Source of the DNA: JBAXTE01 sp963556065
Lineage (GTDB): Bacteria > Bacteroidota > Bacteroidia > Bacteroidales > WCHB1-69
Assembly (NCBI GenBank): GCA_963556065.3
Contig: CAUVYH020000009.1
Span: 76,309 to 140,308, forward strand
Reading direction: 5' to 3'
DNA length: 64,000 nt
Shown: one piece after another, positions 53,347 to 62,093 of the stretch
How the letters are laid out: each line of letters opens with the position of its first letter
How positions within the stretch are numbered: the first letter of the stretch is position 1
Made by a program: the position numbers and the translations under genes
Notes under the pieces: model-generated
Seen by the model: the letters and a program-made list of their open reading frames with translations, nothing else
What the model was told of the DNA's origin: nothing
Database searches by the model: none

Positions 53347-53366
53347 CACCCAAAAAATATTTATTT

Positions 53367-53780
53367 ATGAAACCTTCACATATTGAACACATTGGAATTG
53401 CTGTACGCAATTTGGCAGAATCCGTCAAATATTATGAAAACGTTTTAGGTTTGAAGTGTTATGCCATGGAAGAAGTCGTTGACCAAAAGGTGAAAACGGC
53501 TTTTTTTATGATTGGCCAAACCAAAATTGAACTTTTGGAATCTACGGATCCGGAGGGTTCAATTGGAAAATTTATCGAGAAAAAAGGAGAAGGAATACAC
53601 CATATTGCGTATGCTGTTAAGAACTTATCGGAAGTTCTTTCTGAAGTCGAATCAAAAGGGGTTCAGTTAATCGACAAAACACCTCGTAAGGGTGCGGAAG
53701 GATTAAATATTGCTTTTTTACACCCAAAGTCAACAGGCGGCGTATTGACTGAGTTGTGTGAAAATCCCAACGAAAAATAA
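53367..53780 (+). CDS. mce: Methylmalonyl-CoA epimerase
   Basis: This 137-residue metal-dependent enzyme of the VOC (glyoxalase) fold interconverts (R)- and (S)-methylmalonyl-CoA. The start IEHIGIAVRNL contains the first metal His. KIELLEST carries a metal Glu, GEGIHHIAYAV carries the second His, and GVLTELCE ends with the last metal Glu. It is complete and is followed after 30 bp by mmdA. In the succinate-propionate pathway it supplies the isomer that the decarboxylase uses. Confidence 0.94.
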   Translation: MKPSHIEHIGIAVRNLAESVKYYENVLGLKCYAMEEVVDQKVKTAFFMIGQTKIELLESTDPEGSIGKFIEKKGEGIHHIAYAVKNLSEVLSEVESKGVQLIDKTPRKGAEGLNIAFLHPKSTGGVLTELCENPNEK

Positions 53781-53810
53781 GAGTAATTAAATTAAAATAT
53801 CATTTCAATT

Positions 53811-55370
53811 ATGACAATGCAGGAGAAAGTAAAAGAATTACTTGACCTTAGGGCACAAGCTCGCTTGGGTGGAGGACAAAAACGGATCGACAAACAACAC
53901 AGTCAGGGGAAAATGACTGCTCGAGAACGAATTACCATGCTTCTTGACGAAGGTAGTTTCGAAGAGTTTGATATGTTTGTGACTCATCGTTGTACAAATT
54001 TCGGTCTAGATAAAGAATCATATTTATCGGATGGTGTAGTTACCGGCTATGGAACTATTGATGGAAGATTGGTATATGTTTTCTCACAAGACTTTACTGT
54101 ATTTGGCGGTTCGCTTTCGGAGACTTATGCAAATAAAATTTGTAAAATTATGGATCAGGCCATGAAAGTTGGTGCTCCTGTAATTGGAATTAACGACTCG
54201 GGTGGTGCACGTATTCAAGAGGGAGTTACCAGTTTATCGGGTTATACCGAAATATTTCAACGAAATATTTTAGCATCTGGCGTTATTCCTCAAATATCTG
54301 CTATTTTTGGACCTTGTGCCGGTGGTGCGGTTTATTCTCCGGCACTAACCGATTTTATCATGATGTCAAAAAACACCAGTTACATGTTTGTAACCGGGCC
54401 TAAAGTTGTAAAAACGGTTACTAACGAAGATGTGACTACAGAGCAACTGGGTGGAGCCAGCATTCATAGTACCAAATCGGGTGTTTCTCACTTTGCTGTT
54501 GACAGTGAAGAAGAAGGTTTGATGTTGCTTCGTAAATTGATGAGTTATTTACCATCAAACAATTTGGAAGAGGCTCCATTGCTAAAAACCAATGATCCGA
54601 TTAATCGTTTGGAAGATTCATTAAACAGTATTATTCCGGATAACCCAAACAAGCCTTATGATGTTAAGGATGTGATTCATGCAATAGTTGACAACAACGA
54701 GTTTTTGGAAATTCAGGGTGCGTATGCTCCCAACATTGTGATTGGTTTTGCTCGTTTCGATGGCATTTCGGTGGGCATTGTGGCAAATCAACCCAAATAT
54801 TTGGCAGGAGTATTAGATATCAATGCTTCGCGTAAAGCCGCTCGTTTTGTCCGTTTTTGCGATGCGTTCAATATTCCGATTGTAACGTTGGAAGATGTTC
54901 CGGGATTTTTACCGGGAACAGCTCAAGAATATGGTGGCATTATCCTTCACGGAGCAAAATTATTATATGCTTACGGTGAAGCTACCGTTCCAAAAATAAC
55001 CATCATTTTACGCAAGGCTTATGGTGGTGCTTATTGTGTGATGAGTTCGAAGCATTTGCGTGGCGATATCAATTATGCTTGGCCAACAGCAGAAATTGCC
55101 GTAATGGGAGCAAAAGGGGCTATTGAGGTATTGATGAGCAAAGAAATTCAAGCACTTGATTCCGAAGAAAAACGTGCTGAATTTATCGACGAAAAAGAAA
55201 ACGATTATCGCGAGAAATTTGCAAATCCTTATGTGGCTGCAAAATATGGTTATATCGATGATGTAATTGAACCGCGCAATACTCGTTTTCGTGTAATCAG
55301 AGCACTTCAATCGTTAGCAAACAAACGCTTGGAAAATCCGGCTAAAAAACACGATAATTTACCATTATAA
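53811..55370 (+). CDS. mmdA: Methylmalonyl-CoA decarboxylase alpha subunit (carboxyltransferase)
   Basis: This 519-residue carboxyltransferase moves the carboxyl of methylmalonyl-CoA to biotin on MmdC. It is homologous to propionyl-CoA carboxylase beta. Motifs seen are KMTARERITMLLDEGSF, SQDFTVFGGSLSE, INDSGGARIQEGVTSLSGY, FGPCAGGAVYSPALTDF and a C-terminal GGAYCVMSSKHLRGDI. The presence of mmdD, mmdC and mmdB right after it favours a Na+-pumping decarboxylase over an ATP-dependent carboxylase, as no biotin carboxylase gene is present. A second start at 53817 is possible. Confidence 0.93.
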   Translation: MTMQEKVKELLDLRAQARLGGGQKRIDKQHSQGKMTARERITMLLDEGSFEEFDMFVTHRCTNFGLDKESYLSDGVVTGYGTIDGRLVYVFSQDFTVFGGSLSETYANKICKIMDQAMKVGAPVIGINDSGGARIQEGVTSLSGYTEIFQRNILASGVIPQISAIFGPCAGGAVYSPALTDFIMMSKNTSYMFVTGPKVVKTVTNEDVTTEQLGGASIHSTKSGVSHFAVDSEEEGLMLLRKLMSYLPSNNLEEAPLLKTNDPINRLEDSLNSIIPDNPNKPYDVKDVIHAIVDNNEFLEIQGAYAPNIVIGFARFDGISVGIVANQPKYLAGVLDINASRKAARFVRFCDAFNIPIVTLEDVPGFLPGTAQEYGGIILHGAKLLYAYGEATVPKITIILRKAYGGAYCVMSSKHLRGDINYAWPTAEIAVMGAKGAIEVLMSKEIQALDSEEKRAEFIDEKENDYREKFANPYVAAKYGYIDDVIEPRNTRFRVIRALQSLANKRLENPAKKHDNLPL

Positions 55371-55384
55371 TTAAGCAAACGACA

Positions 55385-56308
55385 ATGAGAAAAATTAAAA
55401 TTCTGATATTATTGGCGGTTGCGTTCTCTTTTAATGTTGCATTCGGCCAAAGTTCATCATTCATTAAGTTTAATGAGATCATGGTCAAAAACGATTCTAC
55501 CTATCAGGATGAATTTGGATATCGCAGTGGCTGGATAGAGCTATTCAACTCTGCTTTCAATAGCATCAATATAGGGGGGATGTACTTGACTAATGATACT
55601 ACGAACCCAAAGAAATATTACATTCCGAGAAACGATGCAGCTACGAATATGTCTTTTCGCAGTTATGTGGTTTTCTTTGCAGACAATCATCCTTCAAGAG
55701 GAACATTTCACTTAAATTTTACATTAGAAGAATCTAAATATGTTGCTATTTACGAACCAGATGGAAAAACAAGATTGGATATCGTTTTTATTCCGGACGA
55801 TTTAAAAATAAAATCAAACGTATCGTATGGCAAAGATTTAGATCAATCGATTACAAGACAAAGTGATGATAATTCCCAATGGATCTACGAAAGTCGTTTT
55901 ACTCCCAATCAAACCAATGAATGGCAAGATAAAATCACAAAATCCGATCAGATTAAGGATTTGGATTCCACAGGTTTGGGAATGGCTATTGTGGCAATGG
56001 CTGTTGTGTTTGTAGCTTTGATTTTCATTTTCTTCTTATTAAAGAGTTTTACGATTGCCGATAAAATCAACACGAAGAAAAAACTTAAATTAGAAGAGGG
56101 TAAAGGCATAGAAAGCATAACAGAAACGCCAAAACGCAACGGTACTGAAGAAACAGGTGAAGTATGTGCTGCTATAGCCATGGCTTTACATCTTCTGGCT
56201 TCACAATACCATGATGAGGAAAGTGAAGTGGTTACCATCAATAAAACCATTCGTCCCTATTCTCCATGGAGCCAAAAACACTTGATCCTTAAAAGAAAAC
56301 AACATTAA
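55385..56308 (+). CDS. mmdD: Methylmalonyl-CoA decarboxylase delta (OadG-type) subunit fused to a lamin-tail-like domain
   Basis: The 307-residue protein has a signal peptide (about 1-22, ending AFGQ). A periplasmic beta-sandwich of lamin-tail type covers about 25-160 (FIKFNEIMVKNDS ... GWIELFNSAFNSINIGGMYLTND). One transmembrane helix sits at about 198-222 (MAIVAMAVVFVALIFIFFLL), typical of OadG/MmdD. A cytosolic tail contains EVCAAIAMALHLL and ends SPWSQKHLILKRKQH. OadG subunits are usually about 80-110 residues, so the N-terminal domain is an addition. It likely anchors or stabilises the complex; a periplasmic partner for the extra domain is a guess. Confidence 0.83.
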   Translation: MRKIKILILLAVAFSFNVAFGQSSSFIKFNEIMVKNDSTYQDEFGYRSGWIELFNSAFNSINIGGMYLTNDTTNPKKYYIPRNDAATNMSFRSYVVFFADNHPSRGTFHLNFTLEESKYVAIYEPDGKTRLDIVFIPDDLKIKSNVSYGKDLDQSITRQSDDNSQWIYESRFTPNQTNEWQDKITKSDQIKDLDSTGLGMAIVAMAVVFVALIFIFFLLKSFTIADKINTKKKLKLEEGKGIESITETPKRNGTEETGEVCAAIAMALHLLASQYHDEESEVVTINKTIRPYSPWSQKHLILKRKQH

Positions 56309-56327
56309 TAAAATAATTGTATATATA

Positions 56328-56768
56328 ATGAAACAGTTCAAATTTACGATAAACGGCAATGAGTACGAAGTAGATGTGCTTAATGTTGAAGATAATATTG
56401 CAGAAGTTGAGGTCAACGGAACAAAATATAGTGTTTCTGTAGATAAGGAGATGCAAAAGGTGAAAACACCGAAATTAGTTCGTCCTATCGAGGTTCCGAC
56501 TACGGATGTAACACCGGCAACGGCAAAAACGGCAAATCCGTCAGCTCCAAAGGGTGGAGGAACCATAAAATCGCCGCTACCAGGGGTTATCCTTGATGTA
56601 TATGTGAAGGTTGGAGATATTGTTAAAGTTGGCCAACATTTGATTATGCTTGAAGCGATGAAAATGGAAAACAATATTGATTCCGATAAAGATGGAAAAA
56701 TAACCGAAATTAAAGTTCATCGTAGCGATAGCGTGATGGAAGGTGATGTATTAATTGTAATTGAATAA
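56328..56768 (+). CDS. mmdC: Biotin carrier subunit of methylmalonyl-CoA decarboxylase (gamma)
   Basis: This 146-residue biotin-carrier protein starts with a beta-rich segment (1-45). A flexible Thr/Ala/Pro linker (about 55-75) and a biotinyl domain follow. K112 in LEAMKMENN is the biotinylation site. It carries carboxyl-biotin from MmdA to the membrane subunit MmdB. The 3' end runs up to the mmdB start; an alternative TTG start for mmdB would overlap it by 8 bp. Confidence 0.93.
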   Translation: MKQFKFTINGNEYEVDVLNVEDNIAEVEVNGTKYSVSVDKEMQKVKTPKLVRPIEVPTTDVTPATAKTANPSAPKGGGTIKSPLPGVILDVYVKVGDIVKVGQHLIMLEAMKMENNIDSDKDGKITEIKVHRSDSVMEGDVLIVIE

Positions 56769-56775
56769 GCTGATT

Positions 56776-57930
56776 ATGGAAAAATTAAGTCTGTTTTTTA
56801 CCAATGGTTTGTCTCAATTCTTTGAATATACGGCATTTGCCAATTTCACAATCGGACATATCATTATGATGCTTGTTGGGTTGGTTTTTATTTATTTGGC
56901 CATTGCCAAAGAATACGAACCCATGCTTCTTATCCCCATTGGATTTGGGATTATTGTGGGAAATGTTCCCTTTTTCCCAGGTTTAAAAGTGGGAATTTAT
57001 GAGTCCGGATCCGTAATGAATTATCTCTATTTCGGCGTTATTCAAGGGGTTTACCCGCCATTGATTTTTCTAGGTATTGGGGCAATGACTGATTTTTCAG
57101 CATTAATTTCCAATCCTAAACTGATTTTGGTTGGTGCTGCCGCTCAATTAGGAATTTTTGGTGCTTATGCTATTGCTTTAGCACTTGGGTTTCCGCCAAA
57201 TGAAGCCGGAGCAATCGGAATTATTGGTGGCGCTGATGGCCCCACTGCCATTTTCCTTGCATCTAAATTGGCCCCGCAGTTAATTGGAGCTATCGCCATT
57301 TCAGCATACTCGTATATGGCGTTAGTGCCGGTAATTCAGCCACCGGTAATGCGTTTGTTAACCACTAAGAAAGAACGTGTAATCCGTATGCGTCCTCCAC
57401 GTGCTGTATCAAAGCGTGAAAAAGCAATATTTCCGATCATCGGGCTTTTACTCACCACGCTTATTGTGCCGAGTGGCATGCCTCTTCTGGGAATGCTTTT
57501 CTTCGGTAATTTGTTGAAAGAGAGTGGTGTAACCCGTCGTTTAGCTCAAACGGCAGCGGGTCCAATGATCGATATTGTGACTATATTGATTGGGTTAACC
57601 GTTGGAGCATCAACACAAGCAACAACATTCCTAACAACTAAATCTGTAGGTATTTTTATATTAGGTGCTGCCTCCTTTGTGATTGCTACTTTTGGAGGAG
57701 TAATGTTTTGTAAAATCATCAATCTTTTTCTTAAAGAAGGAAATAAACTTAACCCACTTATTGGAAACGCAGGAGTTTCTGCTGTTCCCGATAGTGCTCG
57801 TGTTTCTCAGGTTATCGGATTGGAATACGACAAAACCAACCACTTATTAATGCATGCCATGGGACCAAATGTTGCCGGGGTAATTGGAAGTGCTGTAGCT
57901 GCAGGTGTTTTACTCAGTTTCTTATACTAA
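56776..57930 (+). CDS. mmdB: Na+-transporting methylmalonyl-CoA decarboxylase beta subunit
   Basis: This 384-residue membrane protein is the Na+ channel and decarboxylating subunit of the OadB/MmdB family. It has about nine to eleven hydrophobic segments. Motifs seen are PPLIFLGIGAMTDFSALI, the Na+-site region GIIGGADGPTAIFLASKLAP and the C-terminal NAGVSAVPDSARVSQ with HAMGPNVAGVIGSAVAAG. The ATG at 56776 was preferred to the TTG at 56761. It turns decarboxylation energy into a Na+ gradient. A strong terminator follows. Confidence 0.94.
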   Translation: MEKLSLFFTNGLSQFFEYTAFANFTIGHIIMMLVGLVFIYLAIAKEYEPMLLIPIGFGIIVGNVPFFPGLKVGIYESGSVMNYLYFGVIQGVYPPLIFLGIGAMTDFSALISNPKLILVGAAAQLGIFGAYAIALALGFPPNEAGAIGIIGGADGPTAIFLASKLAPQLIGAIAISAYSYMALVPVIQPPVMRLLTTKKERVIRMRPPRAVSKREKAIFPIIGLLLTTLIVPSGMPLLGMLFFGNLLKESGVTRRLAQTAAGPMIDIVTILIGLTVGASTQATTFLTTKSVGIFILGAASFVIATFGGVMFCKIINLFLKEGNKLNPLIGNAGVSAVPDSARVSQVIGLEYDKTNHLLMHAMGPNVAGVIGSAVAAGVLLSFLY

Positions 57931-57948
57931 TTAAGCTATTTATATTTT

Positions 57949-57980
57949 TAAAAGAGCTACTCGTAAGGGTAGCTCTTTTA
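57949..57980 (+). terminator. Terminator of the methylmalonyl-CoA decarboxylase operon
   Basis: A perfect 12-bp stem (TAAAAGAGCTAC / GTAGCTCTTTTA, 8-nt loop) followed by a T-rich run, 18 bp after the mmdB stop. Confidence 0.8.
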
Positions 57981-58022
57981 ATTTTTAATATGAAATAAAC
58001 TATTTTATCATTCAATAGTTAC

Positions 58023-58030
58023 TATATTTG
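58023..58030 (+). promoter_or_regulatory. -7 promoter element for the antiporter (TATATTTG)
   Basis: TATATTTG lies 34 bp upstream of the ATG at 58065 and matches TAnnTTTG. Confidence 0.5.
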
Positions 58031-58064
58031 CATCACAAGTTCCTAATTGTGTTAAAAACTAAAT

Positions 58065-59243
58065 ATGACTACAACAATAATTATCACTCTTTGCATTTTA
58101 TTGCTCATCGCATACGTTTTTGATATAACCTCATCAAAAACAAAAATCCCTTCGGTAATATTATTGTTGGTGTTGGGTTGGTGTGTCAGACAGATAACAA
58201 TATTTACCGAGACTTCGATTCCAAATCTTACGCCTGTTTTGCCTATTTTGGGAACAATAGGGTTGATATTAATTGTCTTAGAAGGTTCATTGGAATTAGA
58301 ACTGGACCGATCTAAGTATAAGCTAATAGGGAAATCATCAATTCTTGCATTATCTCCAATGCTCATTTTAAGTTTTGGGCTTGCATTTGTTTTTCAATAT
58401 TTTGGAGAAACTACGTATCGTTTAGGATTGGCAAATGCAATTCCACTTGCAATTATCAGTAGTGCAATAGCCATTCCAAGTGCAAAGAGTTTGATGCGGA
58501 AAGAACGGGAATTTATTACTTATGAAAGTAGCCTTTCAGATATTTTTGGTGTTATCTTTTTTAATTTCGTGGTGCTAAATGAAGATCTCGGGCAAAACTC
58601 ATTTTGGATGTTTATTTTAGAACTTATTGCAATTGTTGTAATCTCATTTGTCGCTACCGCCGGATTGGCTTTCTTATTAAGTAAATTAAAGCATCATGTC
58701 AAGTTTGCTCCGATTATTCTTTTGGTTATCCTGATATATGGAATGTCAAAAATATATCATTTGCCGGGGCTGATTTTTATTCTCTTTTTCGGTCTTTTTC
58801 TTGGCAATATCGATAAGTTTAAACAGTATAAATTTATCGATAAATTGCAACCGGAAACTCTTGAGCATGAGATACATCGGTTTAAGGAAATTCTCACGGA
58901 AATGACTTTTTTAATACGATCATTGTTTTTCTTGTTGTTTGGGTATTTAATTGAAACCCCCGAAATTTTGAATTTATATACTCTGATCTGGGCGGTACTA
59001 ATTACGGTAGGGATTTTTGGTGTTCGGGCAATTCATTTAAAAATATTCAAACTTCCGTTTTCTCCGCTTCTGTTTTTTGCTCCCAGAGGGTTGATCACCA
59101 TTTTATTGTTTCTCTCAATTCCTTATGAATACACTGTTGATCTTGTGAATAAATCGTTAATAATTCAGGTGATTATTCTTACCTCTTTTGTGATGATGTA
59201 CGGACTGATAAAAATAAAAGATAAGCAAGAATTTGTCAATTAG
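58065..59243 (+). CDS. Cation:proton antiporter (CPA family)
   Basis: The 392-residue protein has about twelve hydrophobic segments. It belongs to the monovalent cation:proton antiporter superfamily. Typical parts are ITSSKTKIPSVILLLVLGW at the start, GTIGLILIVLEGSLELELDRS near residue 75, and the core AIPLAIISSAIAIPSAKSL and SSLSDIFGVIFFNFVVL with the transport Asp. The end has LLFFAPRGLITILLFLSIP. No TrkA-C or universal stress domain is attached. It could exchange Na+ or K+ for H+ and so use or balance the Na+ gradient made by the adjacent decarboxylase (inference from position). It converges with terC. Confidence 0.87.
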   Translation: MTTTIIITLCILLLIAYVFDITSSKTKIPSVILLLVLGWCVRQITIFTETSIPNLTPVLPILGTIGLILIVLEGSLELELDRSKYKLIGKSSILALSPMLILSFGLAFVFQYFGETTYRLGLANAIPLAIISSAIAIPSAKSLMRKEREFITYESSLSDIFGVIFFNFVVLNEDLGQNSFWMFILELIAIVVISFVATAGLAFLLSKLKHHVKFAPIILLVILIYGMSKIYHLPGLIFILFFGLFLGNIDKFKQYKFIDKLQPETLEHEIHRFKEILTEMTFLIRSLFFLLFGYLIETPEILNLYTLIWAVLITVGIFGVRAIHLKIFKLPFSPLLFFAPRGLITILLFLSIPYEYTVDLVNKSLIIQVIILTSFVMMYGLIKIKDKQEFVN

Positions 59244-59250
59244 AAGTTCC

Positions 59251-60300
59251 CTATAATTGCTTTTTCTCCGGAATAATAACCGAAGCAAGAATACTAACTG
59301 CTAAAATAACGAAGATTATAATTAATGAGTGGATGGTTTCAAACCCCCATTGCTCGAGCCAGTGAACCGCTAACATCTTTACTCCGATAAACGTAAGCAA
59401 TACTGCTAATCCAACTTTTAAGTAACGAAACATGTTCATAATATTGTTTACTAAAAAGAACAATGAACGGAGCCCGAGAATGGCAAAAATGTTTGAAAAG
59501 AATACAATATAAGGATCTTTTGTTACGGAAAAAATGGCTGGAATACTATCTACGGCGAAGATCAAATCGGTAAATTCAATTACGATCAGGCAAATAAACA
59601 ACGGTGTGAGGTGTATTTTTTTGTCCAGTTTTACCAGAAATTTTTGCCCATGTAGCTCTTTAGTGACGGGGAATCGTTTTGACAGCCATTTTACAAGAGG
59701 GTTTTTTTCGGGATGAACCTCCTGTATTTTGTTGCGCTCTAAAAACATTTTGATACCGGTAAAAAGCAAAAAGGCTCCGAATACGTATAAGATCCATGAA
59801 TATCGAGCGATAAGTGCCGAGCTTGCAAAGATAAAGATGAATCGCATGATGAATGCTCCAATAATGCCCCAAAATAAAATTCGTTTAAAGTGCTTTTGAG
59901 GAACTCCAAAGGAAGCAAAAACCAGAATAATCACAAAAATATTATCAATAGATAAGGAATATTCAATCACATAGCCGGTGATAAATTCCAGCGACATGTT
60001 TTTTTGATATGTAGAAATGGCTTCTTGCAACGACAATCCATTTGTGGATATTTTTTCATAATATTTTCCGGTAACGGCGTTGAGGTCTTCCATGGAATTG
60101 ATTCCATGAATCAAATGCCCATAATATCTTATAAATACGAAAAAAACAAGAGCTAAGGAAACCCAAACGGTAGTCCAAATGATTGATTCACGAAAAGAAA
60201 TATTATGACTTTTTTTATCGAAGATGCCTAAATCTAAAAATAAAAAAAAGCAAATAAAAAGGGTAAATGCCCCAAAGAAAAGAATTTCGTAAGTGTTCAT
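59251..60300 (-). CDS. TerC/Alx-family membrane protein
   Basis: This 349-residue TerC-family integral membrane protein has about nine hydrophobic helices. Motifs are LFLDLGIFDKKSHNISFRESI near the N-terminus, EYSLSIDNIFVIILVF with the family Asp, and VIEFTDLIFAVDSIPAIFSVTKDPYIVFFSN, which repeats the same acidic motif. A C-terminal VLLTFIGVKMLAV follows. Members handle manganese efflux (Alx) or are linked to tellurite resistance; recent work favours metal export. The substrate here is not determined. It stands alone on the minus strand with its end 7 bp from the antiporter end. Confidence 0.9.
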   Translation of the reverse strand: MNTYEILFFGAFTLFICFFLFLDLGIFDKKSHNISFRESIIWTTVWVSLALVFFVFIRYYGHLIHGINSMEDLNAVTGKYYEKISTNGLSLQEAISTYQKNMSLEFITGYVIEYSLSIDNIFVIILVFASFGVPQKHFKRILFWGIIGAFIMRFIFIFASSALIARYSWILYVFGAFLLFTGIKMFLERNKIQEVHPEKNPLVKWLSKRFPVTKELHGQKFLVKLDKKIHLTPLFICLIVIEFTDLIFAVDSIPAIFSVTKDPYIVFFSNIFAILGLRSLFFLVNNIMNMFRYLKVGLAVLLTFIGVKMLAVHWLEQWGFETIHSLIIIFVILAVSILASVIIPEKKQL

Positions 60301-60396
60301 GTTTGTCTTTTTTACAAATTTACAATAATTCTATGAATTCTCGGGTTCTACATAATCGCGTTATGTTTTTTATTGAAAAAAGAGAACCGGTGTAAT

Positions 60397-60972
60397 TTAT
60401 TTTTCTTCCTTAAAGACATAGGTTTCCATTCGATTGTTTTCACCTTTTCCAACCGGTTTAATATCGTATCCTCTGAAATATTTGCTGTATAATATTCCGC
60501 TCATGCAAATAATGATTAAGCCGATGGCTGAAATAACGAGATAATAAAATATTTCTGCTATCATCTTTTCATGTATAATTAAATTTTGGATACTCATATA
60601 CATTGAGATTATGGACAGGAGAATGGCAGCACTATAGCTTAATTTATAATACGCGTATATGCCGAAAGCAACGGCTGCATAAGTTAGCATTAAAAAAATA
60701 TTAGAAGGTAATGTCTGGAGATCTGCTTTTTCTGGAAATAAAATAGAGGAGGTGCTCTGGATTATTCCGGCCAAAAGAATCATTACAATAAGAAGATAGT
60801 TTTGCTTTTTATATTTTTGTTTGTAATAATTGCTGGCAGTATCTCTAACGGCATTAGCAACATCATGTATTCGGATAACATTTAATGAAACGATCAAGTC
60901 AAAAGTTTCTTGCTTCGTCATTCCAGTATTCAGTTTTTCTTTTACCAAAGCTTTTAATTCTCTAATTTTCAT
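60397..60972 (-). CDS. Hypothetical four-helix membrane protein
   Basis: The 191-residue protein has a charged N-terminal helical part (MKIRELKALVKEKLNTGMTKQETFDLIVS), a short link to about residue 57, and then four hydrophobic segments (about 58-76, 88-108, 112-130 and 141-163). The tail is basic and acidic (KPVGKGENNRMETYVFKEEK). No known family is recognised. It lies between terC (same strand) and a divergent TPR gene. Confidence 0.55.
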   Translation of the reverse strand: MKIRELKALVKEKLNTGMTKQETFDLIVSLNVIRIHDVANAVRDTASNYYKQKYKKQNYLLIVMILLAGIIQSTSSILFPEKADLQTLPSNIFLMLTYAAVAFGIYAYYKLSYSAAILLSIISMYMSIQNLIIHEKMIAEIFYYLVISAIGLIIICMSGILYSKYFRGYDIKPVGKGENNRMETYVFKEEK

Positions 60973-61175
60973 TTTGCCGTATAAATTTATTTAGCACAAA
61001 AGTAATTAAAAACAGAATGTATAACGAACGTTCTAACGATTATAATTATCAACAAAATAGCTCAAATTATTATTTTTTTTATATATTTGAGGGATGAAAA
61101 AAGTTTTTATTAAAAAAGTCCCGTTTTAATGGGATGGCTTCCGTATAAATTTAAAATCGAATAAATTATTTACGT

Positions 61176-62093
61176 ATGAAAAAAAGTTTATTACTTCTGT
61201 GTCTCCTGCCATTTCTTTTTTCTTATATAACAATTAAAGCGCAACAAAAATCCATATATGACGAGGGTTTAAAGCAGTACCATGATAAGCAGTATGATAA
61301 TGCCATAAAATCATTTACAAAGGTGATTTTAGATAATCCAAATACTACAGAAGCATGGTACAATCGTGGGTTGTCGTATTATGCTCTGAAAAATTACGGA
61401 AAAGCAATTGACGATTTCACGATGGTGTTGTCTCGTAATTCAGACGACAAAGATGCGCTCAATTATCGTGGCTTTTGCTATCAGGAGAATCAAAAATATG
61501 AAATGGCTATAACCGATTATTCCAAGTTGCTCAGCTTAAGCCCGGAGCTGGTTAATGTTATATATAATCGCGGGATATGTAGATATAATCAAAAAAAGTA
61601 TTACGAAGCCATCGAGGACTTTATAAAAGTGATTGAAAAATCGCCTAAAGATAAAGATGCCTGGGTGTTTAAAGGGCTCTGCTATTATGCACTGCTAAAT
61701 GATGAAAAGGCGATAGAATGCTATGATGCGGCGATCAAAATTTCTGCTACGGATTATCTCTCTTTTTATAACAGGGGGCTGGCGTATTATGATTTAAAAA
61801 ACTATAACTTAGCCTTGACGGATTTTATCAAAACGACAGAACTGAATCCCAATCACGCTAAAAGCTATTTTTATATCGGATATATTTATTATGGAAAAGA
61901 AGAGTTTTCATTGGCTTTGGAAAAGTACAACAAGGCAATAGCTCTGAATCCAAAATATGATATGGCTTACTATTATCGTGGTTTTGCATATCGAAAAATG
62001 GGCAAAACCCAGCAAGGTTGCGACGATTGGAAAAAAGCACGAGATCTGGGTTATAAAGAAGCAATAAAAACAATTGCAGATTATTGTAATTAG
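61176..62093 (+). CDS. Exported TPR-repeat protein
   Basis: The 305-residue protein has a signal peptide (about 1-22, ending IKAQ) and at least seven tetratricopeptide repeats from about residue 27 to 290. Recurring text includes YDNAIKSFTKVILDNPNTTEAWYNRGLSYY-type units, and it ends with a unit WKKARDLGYKEA. It is likely a periplasmic scaffold; the partner is unknown. The 3' end overlaps the ispG end by 4 bp in convergent orientation, so both stop codons share bases. Confidence 0.8.
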   Translation: MKKSLLLLCLLPFLFSYITIKAQQKSIYDEGLKQYHDKQYDNAIKSFTKVILDNPNTTEAWYNRGLSYYALKNYGKAIDDFTMVLSRNSDDKDALNYRGFCYQENQKYEMAITDYSKLLSLSPELVNVIYNRGICRYNQKKYYEAIEDFIKVIEKSPKDKDAWVFKGLCYYALLNDEKAIECYDAAIKISATDYLSFYNRGLAYYDLKNYNLALTDFIKTTELNPNHAKSYFYIGYIYYGKEEFSLALEKYNKAIALNPKYDMAYYYRGFAYRKMGKTQQGCDDWKKARDLGYKEAIKTIADYCN

